A DNA stretch of 64,000 bases from Symbiodinium natans (GCA_905221605.1 CAJNDS010000578.1:46230-110229); one strand, 5' to 3'. Shown: positions 49,701 through 57,883, counted from the first letter of the stretch. A program made the numbers and translations. Notes: generated by a model from the sequence alone, not told the origin.

Positions 49701-52700
49701 ACTGTGATGAGAACCACGTTATTTTGGGTTGTCCTCGATTATGCCTGAGTGTACCTGGGATTAAGAGCCAACGTTGGCCCAGGCTAAAAACTCGTCAGCA
49801 CCAGACCTGAGAAAGTATATAGAGCCTTGTGAAAACCCACCAGCTGCGTTTCAGGCTTCCGTGGCGATTGCAACGCGGCAATTGAAGGAAGGGACGGTGA
49901 GTCGGGGGTGAGTATAGACGTCATGTTCCAAGTCCGGTCACAGCGCAGTTGTCAAGAAGCCTGCAAGATTCTAGGCGCCGTGTGCCGTTTGACTTGTTCA
50001 GCCGTTAAGCATATCTACAAAATCGAGACGGTCCCATGCATGCAGGTCTCCAGGGTTGCCCTAGCCACGGATGGTCTGCGAGCCCATGTGGCATGGGAAC
50101 AAAAGAGGAACAGTAGAATACAGTAGGCAACAGTCTGAAGGGCAGTGATACAGCAACAATGCAAGATCGGGAGCATCCGCCCGGCGCTGCTTCACAACTC
50201 TCGCTAAGTTTGATATTGCAGCCATCTGCTTGAAAACGCACACATTTTGTGTCTCTCTCTCTCTGAACAGAACGAAACAATACCGACTTCATTTTTGCCC
50301 CAACCACAAAAGGACGCCGCGCCATGCAAACATCCAAAGCGCCGCTGCACCACGGCACTCATTAAGCTTCAGCATATTGAATCCATTTGCTGAACACACT
50401 CCGAACAACATCAAGCAATACCGACTTGCGCCGTGCCTTTCACGAAATCGACGACTTCGAGTTAACCGCTGAAGCCCAAACCCTCCCTTCGCACTGCAGA
50501 AACAGAGGGCTGCGAGACCAAAACTATGCCACTGCAGCTAAACACTGATTTGGGTTTCTAAACCCAAAAAGCTCCGCTTCTTGACCATGGAGCCCATCGC
50601 ACACAATGCAATTAAAAACCAAGTAAATCGAGTTGCGTGCTGTCCAACAACATGAATTTCATCATGCCGGGGCCGTGAAATCAGAACCGCTTCTCATATT
50701 GTAGCTGCCGAGCTGGGGCGCAGAACTTAAGCTTGCGCACTGCAGAAACAGAAACGAGGTGTCCTGAAATTCGCTGTCGCTTTTGCAATTGAACAGGAAA
50801 AAAGAGAGTTGAGAAGAGCAGAGCGGAGGATGGAGCTTATGAAGGATGGACCTGGTGACCTTGCACTCGTGACAGTTGGACGACTGCTGATGCGCGCTTT
50901 CCATTATGTGCCCTCGTTAGCCTGCAAGGGTCGCAGAACACTCGTGCAAGCAACGCCATCACCGGGAGAACTCCATAACAGCAGCCACTGCAGAACCCTC
51001 ATTTCCGACTTAAAACCGTTCTTTTAAAAACCACCTTACTCGATTGCGACTACCCGGGGTTGCAAAGGTTTGGCTCGGTAGCTCAGAGTTGCATCCATTG
51101 GCCTTACACACGAACCTGGTTACATACGCCTAATCCTACGATCGCACACTTTTAGACCCGAAGGGGCTGCAGATTGCATTCAGCGATCTAGTGCCTGGAA
51201 TAGGCTGTGCATTGTGCATCCTGACAAAACGAGACGAAGGCGCGAAGGCAAAGCATTAGTTGGGATACAGTGATAGAAAACAAGGGCTGGCGCAAACGCG
51301 GCAACACCTGACCCTACGGAACCTAGGAACCCTGCCTTACTAATCTTACCCTACTTCGAAACACACGCCAGACAGAAGAAACCTCTCCTGCAACACCACC
51401 CTTAACCTCGTCAGAACCCACCCCCAAATTGCCAAAGCCCCAGCCAGCATCCCAAAGTCAGAGGCGCCTGCCGATTTCCAGCAAGGAACTGCCAAATGCT
51501 GCCGACATGGACGGATGTATTAGGTTCAACATGGGATGCAAGGCGCGATATGTGTCCTCACAGGGCCACAACTCTTGTGAAGGCTTATTTTATGCTGCAT
51601 TTTGGAATTCTGAATGATCCACTTTCCGTAAGAAACGGAACAAACGTTACAGAATCTGAGTTTTCCCCCTGCCAAGCGGCCCAAAGGGAGAAGGTATGGT
51701 ACATATCCTCTCCAGCAGTCTTTGCCTGCGGCATCTTGGTGTCCAAATCCTTCAGCTTGAAAACTTCTCCCTTCCTCATCTTGCATCGAGGCTGAGAGCT
51801 CAAAACTCGAAAAGCTGAAGTTGAACCCAGGTTCTAGACGTCGGGACTTCGCTTGAGTCACAGGGGGCTCTGGTTGTGCTTAACGCCGGACATTTGAACC
51901 GGACAAAGACGCTGGAGCTGTAAAGGGGGCTCTTTGGAGAGGATTTTTGTTTGGACCTCTCTTGGCGTCAGGCTTTCGGTGCTTTCGACTGACTGGGAAT
52001 CCCATTGCCCGAGTCTTGGCCCGCGATGTCTGCAGCCGCGCGGAGAAACTCTGAAGTGCACCCGCTTGGGCTGACGCGCGCGTCCCGGCGGCCGAGCGCG
52101 GCGCACACAAACTTTTTCACAAGCAAAATCCCTTCAAGTGCTAGCGGATGATGCCAGAGCACTGAAGAAACTCGAATGAAGCCCCGTACTTTGCAAAAGG
52201 ACTCTCAATTCCTGCTCTCAGGGCTTCAAGGTTGCCATATCCTAGACAGCTCGTCTGAAGCTTGCACAGCGTCATCTTCGACATCTGCGAGGAGTTGGTA
52301 GGGCGGCGTTGCAAACGGTAGACCCCGTCATGCTCCGAGAGAAGATGTGGCACCATCATAGAATGGTAGAGTCCTCGAGCTTCGACGTCTGTGACCCTTT
52401 TGATATGCCCTCTTTCGAAAGACAACTCATCGACCGCCAGACAAGTCTTGCTCAACTACTGCCTCTACCCGAAACTGCGCAAACCCTCCGCTCAACATCA
52501 AGTGCTTAACGTGCCAATCTTTGGTATGGGGAAGTCCTGTGTAGAAGACACGGCGACGGCTCAGAGGAGCAATCTCCACGGACACTGTGCTCAGCGCCTT
52601 TTCCCAGCACTGGCGAGCCGCCAAGGCCACGTCTTCCAGCTGCAGCTTGGCTCCTCCGCACCGGGACTTCCAAAGCAGATGTAGGGACACACCACGAAGT

Positions 52701-54810
52701 GCATTTTTATCCCATGAGTGCTACATGGCAAGCATGTGCATGCATGCGCTCAGATACATGCATCTCATCCCAACATGATGGTCGCACGCATCTCAGGGTA
52801 GCCACATGGCAACCATCACTGCTTCGGGGTCAGGGACTGTTGGGGTTGCAGATGAAGGGAAGTCCTGCTTGCTCCAGCTCCATTTGCAAGTTTCGTCTGG
52901 CGTAGGACACACCTCGGAGTTCAAAAAGACCGAGTGCGTGCTTCCACAGCTATTTGAACAAGCATTCGCAATTGGGTGCCCTGGCTGGTTCTGCTCAGGC
53001 CGATCCGGACATTCACCGTCTGCGGATGATCTGGAAATACCAGCTGCGCCGAAGCTGAGGAAGGCGAGTGCGTGAAAGGCGCATCCACACTTATGGCGAA
53101 GCACAGCCTCGGAGTTGAAGAAAGCTTCGGTTGCGGTTGAGGGCACCTTCTTCCTACTCAGGGACCCAACCACTGCACCTCGGTCTCCTTTGAAGATTTT
53201 GCATCGTTGCCACTCAGAGATTTCCATCCCGTTGGGAGAGAAGTCCGCCTGAAAACCTTATGCCCAAAGTTGCCATCACCACTCTGCCGGTTTGACGCAA
53301 TTTGCAGAGGGAAAAAGCCTATGGTGCCTATCACAAGGCTTCTTGGAGACCCCTCGTGTGGATTTGCCTCTACAGTTGAGTTGCACCCCCAAACCTTCAA
53401 GCTCCCTACAGACGCAGGGTCGAATCATTTCGAATCATGGGTGTTGCAGCAAGTGGAGTTCAATACTTGTATGCTGTAGGTTGTAAAGCCACCCTAATGC
53501 TTACAGCCGATGACGGTGTCGGGAAATCTTGTTCCCTCTCCTCGCTCAGCAACCCAGCGCTACGCGGCTACGCGGCTTCGCGAGAGCTTGAGCACACGTG
53601 AAGGCAGAGGATGCATCTTGCCGCAGGACGCCGGGTAGCAAGGATTCGGCACCAGACATTCCAGAGATCTCGGAGAGGCTACAGCCTTCCAGCAGCTGCT
53701 CCTGACCCGGAATCCTACTGTGCCTACCTCAAGGGCATGAAAGGAGATGTAAGTCTTTATAAAATCGAGCCTCAGGGGTTGGGAATCCACCTTTTCAAAG
53801 TAGCGAGTCCTTCTCTTTGACGTCCAGCTGGAAATCTAGCAGCTCGTAACCTTACATCTTGTCTGGCGAATGCAACGACAAAAATGCCCCGGTTGGGGTC
53901 ATAGACATGCGGGAGAAGAGCGTGTTCCAAGCATTTCCCACTTCCATTGCAACGACCAATGAGCACTGTTAGTTCTTGGGGTGCCGCAACCCCTCAACAG
54001 CACCAAGCGACCCCAGTAGCTGTCTGGCGGGGGATGCAAGACCACACTGAGGCCACGCTTTCCCAGGAATGAGTTGTCAAAGTGGAAGCGGTGTATCGCT
54101 GCTCGTTTCCTTGTGTGCTTGTTTAGGAGATCTTAAGGTCAAAAAAAAGGGCTTGTTGATTTGCGCTCTCCTTTGGCCTCTGCAACAATTCCAAGGGTCG
54201 TCACGGAACTCTCAACCGTCACGTTGCGGGAGCTTGTGCCGACCACGCCGCGGAAATAGCCAGGCGAAGCGGACAGAGACTTCGTGAACAAGATGCCCAC
54301 CGGCTCATCGTAGAAGGGCAGGAGTCGCAGCTCGCCCAGCTCACCAGAGCCAGCTCCACTGAGCGCGGAGTGCGCCATGCCGTGAAACCTTTGTTGTTCG
54401 GAAAACATAGGTGAATGACAAGCCTTCCTTCTGTTCCTTGCTCGTCTTTCATGGCCCTTTTGAAGAATCTGAAGATAGCTGAAGAGACTTCATGAGTGGA
54501 ACGTCCGCATTAAAGCCAGCTTGAGTGTCCCAGTTTGAAAGGGGGAATCTGGCCAGCGCGTGCGCCCACGGTGTGGCCACAGCCATGCCCCAGGGCACCG
54601 TGGCACCAGGAAAGGTGTGTCCATGCCCTGGGTAGAAATACAAACTCAGCGGCAATATACAGTTTGAAGCTCCTTCAAAAGAGTCTATTCGCCGATAAGG
54701 TGCGTGAAACGGTGTGTGGCTCAATTTTAAGATACTGAAAGGGAGCCCAGTGTCCACCCGTGCCAATCAAAACATCTACAGCTTCCACCGCCGCAACGGG
54801 CGTTCTGACT
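37577..54810 (-). CDS. GH92 alpha-mannosidase gene, interrupted by many introns and a retroelement
   Basis: GH92 enzymes are calcium-dependent exo-acting alpha-mannosidases, mostly alpha-1,2, acting on N-glycans and mannans. Signature motifs appear in family order along the minus strand: VDVLIGTGG, HGHTFPGATVPWGM, FHGMAHSALSGAGSG, VFYTG joined to LYHSMMVPHLLSEHDG, MYHTFSLWAAW, TDGYMEGTALQYSF, GNEPSMHVPYLY, RPDGLPGNDDMGAMSTW (with the family's catalytic acidic pair) and LLGFYPVDP. At least nine exons of 56-381 bases are visible. Segments expected between the 54.2 and 52.6 kb exons, and the LPKW region between 51.7 and 39.1 kb, were not found, so the model is incomplete. Four introns are fixed by motif joins: two GA-AG, one GC-AG and one GT-AG. 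The final visible exon runs to a TAG at 37,473 or is spliced near 37,577. The gene spans 17 kb because of a 12.6 kb gap holding a retroelement. No signal peptide was identified. Whether the gene is functional is unknown. Confidence 0.88.
37703..37828 (-). other. GC-AG intron of GH92, 126 bp
   Basis: Exon ends GCG GTT TTG A and the intron starts GCTAC. It ends TTGAG, followed by GC TTG CTT GGC. Joining gives W-A-V-L-S-L-L-G-F-Y-P-V, which fits the family's W-x-V-x-S-x-L-G-F-Y-P-V. No GT donor in the right phase exists nearby. Confidence 0.8.
37829..37910 (-). CDS. GH92 exon with GNDD catalytic motif
   Basis: Reads VKTMFTSRPDGLPGNDDMG and then AMSTWAVLS. The P-D-G-x-P-G-N-D-D-x-G block is the most conserved GH92 signature and carries the catalytic acidic residues. 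The exon starts after acceptor CCATTGAG and is 82 bases long. Confidence 0.9.
38638..38680 (+). repeat. degenerate interstitial telomere-like repeat
   Basis: CCTAAACCCTGAACCCTAAA and then further CCCTCAA/CCCTAAAA units. It lies in the GH92 intron about 40 bases from the end of the exon at 38,719, echoing the telomere-like repeat in the GH125 intron. Confidence 0.85.
38719..39099 (-). CDS. GH92 exon with EGxxxQY and GNEPS motifs
   Basis: The largest GH92 exon seen (381 bases). It reads NLAKEAEYFHSRANLVFQHW, VTDGYMEGTALQYSF, TEMVRLHGGQSEFLQALDYF and SLGNEPSMHVPYLYSTQ. These match Y-x-E-G-x-x-W-Q-Y, the G-G-x-x-x-F-x-x-x-L-D segment and G-N-E-P-S-x-H-x-P-Y-L-Y. One difference is that the Trp before Gln-Tyr is Leu here. 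The exon ends ACG CAG G before GAGAAG, another likely GA donor. Confidence 0.9.
39100..43585. other. GH92 intron sequence left of the retroelement
   Basis: Lies between recognised GH92 exons, so mostly intron, perhaps with GH92 exons I could not recognise (the LPKW and second acidic-pocket regions are missing). It contains a 13-base G run (39,831-39,843), a CTT array (40,205-40,252) and a C-rich block (41,443-41,530). No other gene was recognised. Confidence 0.5.
41443..41530 (+). repeat. C-rich block with CCCG units
   Basis: Runs of C broken by CCCGCCCG units. Probably intronic to GH92. Confidence 0.92.
43586..44022 (-). repeat. retroelement terminal direct repeat, downstream copy
   Basis: 437 bp, identical to 49,374-49,810 except at 43,638 and without indels. 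Plus-strand edges are CATGTATGCAGC and CCAGACCTGA. The repeat holds a 109-codon frame in both copies that has no known domain and is probably not a gene. Its edges are not TG...CA. Confidence 0.98.
44160..47534 (-). CDS. retroelement ORF2: GIY-YIG endonuclease plus reverse transcriptase, one internal stop
   Basis: Numbered from the codon after the ORF1 stop (no ATG needed). The GIY-YIG domain lies at about 105-200: ALYVLW, VYAGRT at 119-124, NRRH, a candidate catalytic Glu at 186 in AAERVFLGNF, and LN at 197-198. Zinc-binding-like clusters follow: C-x2-C at 283-286 and C-A-C-C-C-H with later C and H-V-C at about 424-449. The reverse transcriptase spans about 685 onward: VPKHKNLAIARPLG, the first catalytic block LILSRDVDNGYMRI (Asp at 796), GIMMGQAAGG at 890 and FVDD at 936-939. 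A TAG at codon 954 interrupts it, and the same frame continues for 170 codons (AEEILMFVYPPHLVMKDD, LKIWLKHV) to a stop at 44,160. That continuation reads as the natural end of the enzyme. Presumably cuts target DNA and copies element RNA there. Confidence 0.85.
44673..44675 (-). other. in-frame TAG in the reverse transcriptase
   Basis: TAG fifteen codons after the start of the FVDD motif (CTATGGTGAAGAT TAG GCAGCAAAA). The same frame carries matching sequence on both sides with no indel, so it looks like a single point mutation that would truncate the enzyme. Confidence 0.85.
47532..47537 (-). promoter_or_regulatory. UGA-CUA stop-readthrough context between ORF1 and ORF2
   Basis: The ORF1 stop reads AAT GAG TGA CTA CAT. 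No other stop lies in this frame from the ORF1 ATG to the TAG at 44,673, so reading through this single TGA would fuse ORF1 to the nuclease-transcriptase. UGA followed by CUA is a well-known leaky context in other eukaryotes. ORF2 has no in-frame ATG for its first 40 codons. Programmed readthrough is inference. Confidence 0.5.
47535..49124 (-). CDS. retroelement ORF1: gag-like protein, 529 residues
   Basis: Starts at an ATG 250 bases inside the left terminal repeat and ends at TGA. No family recognised. It has a Cys cluster near the start (ACCRCC at 39-44), then a Met/Gln/Pro/His-rich region with two tandem copies of a roughly 40-residue unit (93-133 and 134-173, each with SMQPLHHTG or SLQPMHHTG and PDASQA). 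A mostly helical-looking region follows from about 178, then a Lys/Arg-rich linker with KRK and KLPKR patches that may bind nucleic acid or direct nuclear import, and a C-terminal domain. Its position suggests an RNA-binding or coat-like role, as in ORF1 proteins of other retroelements; that is inference. It shares a reading frame with ORF2. Most Penelope-like elements have no such separate protein. Confidence 0.75.
   Translation of the reverse strand: MFTAFLAIEDVSYGSRVASRAQTKGLQRGFHPELTPVVACCRCCAMFGVGQNLFYQGQCNPNANWGMQGNWFFPLHSNVYDGQHVQGGAETATVPMQMSSPSMQPLHHTGFQPAHMTPMPNPPGVPDASQASTTVPLQMSNPSLQPMHHTGCQPAQPPMPSHSGFPDASQAPSQPHASRVQQAVDMLLLLSEAERTEVLKAMPCATEKAGDFDSTVRCLINSVVSLDHLDENDLRVVADSLIDSLGRVCQGVDLHPFITQSMHHGIEEGRADPTKIADAVLLHNTLNALLWKAPSHLNPDDIQRMDRGSPDKIAKCLAINKLMIQRIVELQPTESRKFWIREGAKPIATSSNERDFFFGVVPKLNLQVAKPVVQECVAWIATNVPQQYKKGQHEAPEKRKAPTVSEHASSEPASKLPKRVDFDFGAYTLDKFEHDASALPRSLPGTTLLSVKEASKEQPIDSSSPLHAVAVKFDTALEKLGVEGQIRESVYGTFKLATQNIGLKCDKRQVHELRRWVARALAMKHDANE
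49374..49810 (-). repeat. retroelement terminal direct repeat, upstream copy
   Basis: 437 bp, one mismatch to 43,586-44,022. As the 5' repeat on the minus strand it would be expected to hold the promoter. No TATA box or other element could be assigned. Confidence 0.98.
49811..51668. other. GH92 intron sequence right of the retroelement
   Basis: Between the element and the GH92 exon ending near 51,669. No exon, RNA gene or known repeat recognised. Short words such as AATACCGACTT recur near 50,280 and 50,420. Confidence 0.5.
51669..51749 (-). CDS. GH92 exon with SLW motif
   Basis: After acceptor GCTGAAG it reads DLDTKMPQAKTAGEDMYHTF and then SLWAAWQ, matching the family's Y-x-x-F-S-L-W-D-T-x-R segment. 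The usual Asp-Thr after Trp is Ala-Ala. The donor could not be fixed because CAGGGGGAA offers no GT, GC or GA at an obvious place. Confidence 0.75.
52317..52373 (-). CDS. GH92 exon, LYHSMMVPHLL motif
   Basis: A 57-base exon reading (G)LYHSMMVPHLLSEHDGVY, matching F-Y-T-A-L-Y-H-x-L-x-x-P-x-L-x-x-D-x-D-G-x-Y. It starts after acceptor GCTCGAG and ends before GTTTGC. Confidence 0.85.
52374..52536 (-). other. GA-AG intron of GH92, 163 bp
   Basis: Donor TTCTACACAG/GACTTCC and acceptor AGCTCGAG/GACTCTAC. The join reads V-F-Y-T-G-L-Y-H-S, exactly the spacing of the family's F-Y-T-A-L-Y-H. AGGACT occurs at both junctions, so the intron is flanked by a short direct repeat. No GT donor gives this protein. 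Confidence 0.85.
52537..52640 (-). CDS. GH92 exon ending FYT
   Basis: Reads LEDVALAARQCWEKALSTVS and VEIAPLSRRRVFYT, matching the A-x-x-x-W-x-x-x-L-x-x-I-x-V-E segment that leads into F-Y-T. The 5' edge is approximate. Confidence 0.75.
52641..53855. other. unassigned GH92 gap
   Basis: At least one GH92 exon should lie between here and 54.2 kb, coding the segment before the A-x-x-x-W helix. Open minus-strand stretches near 52,800-53,200 and 53,200-53,400 have protein-like parts but no clear family match. Otherwise nothing seen. Confidence 0.35.
53856..54060 (-). pseudogene. ABC-transporter nucleotide-binding-domain fragment
   Basis: One frame reads HPPPDSYWGRLVLLRG, like the start of an ABC B-type nucleotide-binding domain (Y-P-x-R-P-D-x-x-V-L-R-G). 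The adjacent frame continues QELTVLIGRCNGSGKC and then HVYDPNRGIF, matching G-E-x-T-A-L-V-G-x-S-G-S-G-K-S and the following R-F-Y-D-P-x-x-G. The two pieces need a frame change, or a roughly 45-base intron ending CTAACAG. The Walker A motif ends GKC instead of GKS or GKT, which should weaken ATP binding. A GTAAGG donor follows GAT at 53,856. No other ABC motif (Q-loop, LSGGQ) was found nearby, and it lies between GH92 exons on the same strand. Best read as a relic inserted in the intron. Confidence 0.55.
54190..54388 (-). CDS. GH92 exon, HSALSG motif
   Basis: After acceptor AACAAAG it reads FHGMAHSALSGAGSGELGE and, further on, ASPGYF and NVTVESSVTT. This matches I-x-G-F-S-H-T-x-L-S-G, then A-x-P-G-Y-Y and the I-x-V-E-x-T-x-T strand of the GH92 N-terminal domain. 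The 3' edge is approximate. Confidence 0.85.
54389..54488 (-). other. GT-AG intron of GH92, 100 bp
   Basis: Exon ends CTC ATG AA before GTCTCTTC; the next exon starts after AACAAAG. Joining gives N-A-D-V-P-L-M-K-F-H-G-M-A-H-S, in register with the family. Confidence 0.65.
54489..54627 (-). CDS. GH92 exon, HGHTFPGA motif
   Basis: After acceptor CTACCCAG it reads HGHTFPGATVPWGMAVATPW and then NWDTQAGFNADVPLM. This is the G-H-G-x-T-F-P-G-A-x-V-P-F-G-M signature at the GH92 N terminus. Confidence 0.92.
54628..54754 (-). other. GA-AG intron of GH92, 127 bp
   Basis: Exon ends ATT GGC ACG GGT G and the intron begins GACACTGG; it ends TTTCTACCCAG. The join gives I-G-T-G-G-H-G-H-T-F-P-G, the exact family signature. 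A GT donor one codon earlier (CACGG/GTGGAC) is possible and loses only one glycine, so this junction is slightly less certain than the one at 52.4 kb. Confidence 0.75.
54755..54810 (-). CDS. GH92 exon, IGTG motif, first recognised exon
   Basis: Reads RTPVAAVEAVDVLIGTG, matching the V-N-P-F-I-G-T-G start of the GH92 catalytic region. Begins after CCAGCAAG. Any leader peptide or anchor must be encoded upstream; one candidate is the membrane-anchor exon near 60.8 kb. Confidence 0.8.
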
Positions 54811-55357
54811 CTTGCTGGAGAGCGAATCCTGCACACGTGGACCAGCGGCATTAGGTGTCCAGGGCTTCGGGTTGTATTTCGCGCTCGGCAAGCAGCACTT
54901 TCCACGACACCTTTAGTATGTTGCTTTGGTAGAACTCTAGTTTGGTGTATGCTGAGGTCTAGGGTTGATCTGCTTATGCTGGATTGCAAAGTTGGCGGTG
55001 GCCTCAGAGCACCACGTTAACGCACCAGCTTGAAAAAGCAAATTATGACGGGCATTTTTTCAACTGACCCTGCCCTTTCCTGCCACTGAAGCAGCTGCGA
55101 CATCTCTGGCTAAGACTCATACTCGGAACTCGGAAGCCTTGTACAACTCCATTTTGAGCTTAGACGCGTGGCAAAAAGGGGGTTGGCCGCAGCAACAGCT
55201 TTCAGCACCTTGGCACAGCGGCGCAAGTTGCATGTAGCCTTGGGACACCATCCGAAAACACCACAAAAAACACCTTGTTGTTTTCCGGGTGACGTGTGGC
55301 AGCGGGTATCGTGGGCAGTGTGTTGTGCACAGGCTGTGCTGAAGCGATCTCAAGGGA

Positions 55358-55361
55358 GAGA

Positions 55362-55414
<53 letters not shown>

Positions 55415-55515
55415 GGGGAGAGGGGGAGGGGGAGAGAGGGAGCGAAGGAGAGAGGGAGAGTGGGAGAGTGGGAGAGAGGGAGAGGGCGAGAGGAGGAGAG
55501 GAGCAGAGGGAGATC
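55358..55515 (+). repeat. (GA)n microsatellite
   Basis: GA array of about 50 bases followed by GAGGGAGAG variants. Confidence 0.95.
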
Positions 55516-57291
55516 TGGTGACACTTGGACTTGGCAGAAGGTACCTCATGTAAAATGCAATTGAAGACCTCGCCAGCACCCTCATGATTTCTGAGGCAAA
55601 TGGGACACGCTCGCAGATTCTCGTTATCCGCTGACTCTGCGAGCGAGTGATGTTGCTCGCAGGGCACTTTTGATATGACGATCGAACCTATGCCACGCTT
55701 AGTCTTTCAAGAAAGAAGCTGCTACAAGCCCTACATACACACTCTCAAAGAGCAACAACAACATCGAGAGTCTAAACCAGCTGAGGTGCAGGACGCCCGG
55801 AAAGTTTGCCGGGAAAGGCACCAAACCTTGCAGGAGTTGCTCATTTCATTAGGCCGTCCAACGTACTTTCCTGCCACATCTGCTCTCAAGAAGAATATCG
55901 GCAAAGCACTTTTCTGCAGTCTGTGCTCGAAAGGTTATTGATGCTCTCTCTATGTTTGTTCAAAGTCACAGCCGAAATCAAGACGTCCCAGTTTTCTTCC
56001 GTGCACACTGCACGCGTGTTCACCTTTCAAAGAAGCCTCCCATCTCAAAGGAATCCACCTAGGAACCATTGTTGGCGAATCTTTCCACAGTTCAGAGAAT
56101 GGTGAGGCAGGAGCAGATTCAGATTCCATGTGTTTGGTGGCCCCGCCCCCTCCCAATTTGGATGTGCTTGGGCGGGGGTGCTCGTGCAGTTGAACACTCA
56201 TTCCGCTGTCCGCATCTTTGTTGCTGTCGAAAAGAGTCCTAGACTGATGTCACACCATCCAGGGTTTGCTTACTTTAAAAAGGGAGACAAATGGGAAAAA
56301 AACCAGTGTCCGAGGACGAGACAGATGGGAGACAACAGTCCCTGAAGGGCGTCACAACATGTTGGGTCGAGACACATGGGAGAGAAGCGGGAGACACATG
56401 AAAGGTAACATGTAGCGCCGTGCCGGAGAAGTCCTAAACGAACATCGAAGACATCCTTTGTCGAACAAATTTGGCACCCCAGCTGAAGCTCGTTTGGGCA
56501 TTCTGATAGACACTGTACTACTCACAGGTCAACTGAGCTGAGTCCCCCGTCAAGGACAGGGGGCACCTTTAGGGCACTAAAGAAGGCGCGGAAAGCTTGA
56601 AGCTTCAACTTCTGTCGCACTCAGGCTGGGACCTGCCAAGGCATGCGTAGTGTGCCACGATCAAGAGCAGCAGGCACGTTGTTGCTTCAGCAAACCTGCG
56701 CGGGCGCCCCTTGAGCCGAGGCTTTGGCAGCAACGTGAGCTCGTTTCAGTTCCAAGCAAAGCTGCTTGGGCTGTCTGGGTTTAGATTTGAGGTCCCTCTC
56801 TGGCGCGGCCATAGCGCAAAAGCGATGTAAGCTTCCTGCTTTCTTCCTCACAAAGCTTGGGGAGGTCTGAGATGCTTTCGCATGGTTTTGTTCCCGGTGA
56901 GAGTGGAATGTCTGCAACTTGTCCACAAACCCAACACCTCGTTTACCATCGGTATGGCCCTCTCGGATGCGGCTTCACCGCCGCACTGGAAACAAGCGGC
57001 CCTCGGCCTTGGCCTTTTAAGGTGAAATCCCAACACCTGAATCTTTCATGAACCCAAATTCTGAATCCCAAATGAGCCAAGCACACAGCACGGAACCTTT
57101 GCAGTTGGTGGATCAGAAGATGCATGGGCGTCTGGCCTTCCTTTACAGTGGGAATTGTTGTAAAAACATATGCTACTGTCAGAAAGAGCATCCACAGTAG
57201 CTCCAGAACAATGCTTCTCATCCAGCTACACTGGTCATGCTACTGTCTTTGCATGAACGCGAAAGGAACAACAACAATAAATAGGCTGCGA

Positions 57292-57323
<32 letters not shown>

Positions 57324-57883
57324 GCCCCACAACCACCCACGACAACTAGTACCTGCTGCTACCACTACAGCAATAACCGACGACGACGACTACTACCACC
57401 ACTGCGAGGACGCGCGTTTGTAGGAGGCTGTGGCTACGTACATTTGCCATTGTGCCTAGTCCAAAAGCTCGTGGTGTTTCGGGCGTGTGAAGGGCCAGCG
57501 AATTACAAAGCCTTTAGGCGGGAAACCGTCGGGGGAAAACTACTTTGGTAGTATAGGGTTTTTGCTTGTGAAGTGGCTGTAAAACCTTAAACCCAAAGAA
57601 CCCTTACAACTCCGCAACATCCGAAAGAGCAACACAATCCCAAAAACCCAAACTCTGAAGCCTAAACCCCAAACCACCCGAATGCCTCGGCAGGGCGAGC
57701 TAGAGTGTTAGAGGCAACGTCAAACATCCATTTGCAGCATGTCGTATAAAGATGCAAACATTCTGCAAAAACTAAGCTTTTGGGCATAGTTAGATACCAT
57801 GGTCGTAACCAACCCTCCCCTCCTCCCCCAACGCCAAAGCCTCGGCAGGGCAAGGATAGACCCGAGAACCAACGGAATCAACC

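Larger units (their letters stand above)
43586..49810 (-). mobile_element. Penelope-like retroelement with terminal direct repeats
   Basis: A 6,225-bp element bounded by 437-bp direct repeats that differ at one base (G at 43,638, A at 49,426). Minus-strand order is: left repeat, 250-base leader, 529-residue ORF1, in-frame TGA, GIY-YIG plus reverse transcriptase frame, 138-base tail, right repeat. Penelope-like elements combine this nuclease with a reverse transcriptase and often carry LTR-like repeats. The nuclease is N-terminal here, as in the Chlamys/Naiad-type groups. I saw no integrase, RNase H, protease or tyrosine recombinase, and no clear polypurine tract, arguing against Ty1, Ty3 or DIRS types. 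AAGT lies just left (43,582-43,585) and two bases beyond the right repeat (49,813-49,816), a possible target-site duplication. Near-identical repeats imply recent insertion. It sits inside GH92, on the same strand. Confidence 0.85.

Noticed and set aside
51068-51140. tRNA-like start GGCTCGGTAGCTCAGAG
   Set aside because: Resembles a tRNA 5' end and D arm, but no matching D stem, anticodon arm, T loop or acceptor 3' strand could be drawn.
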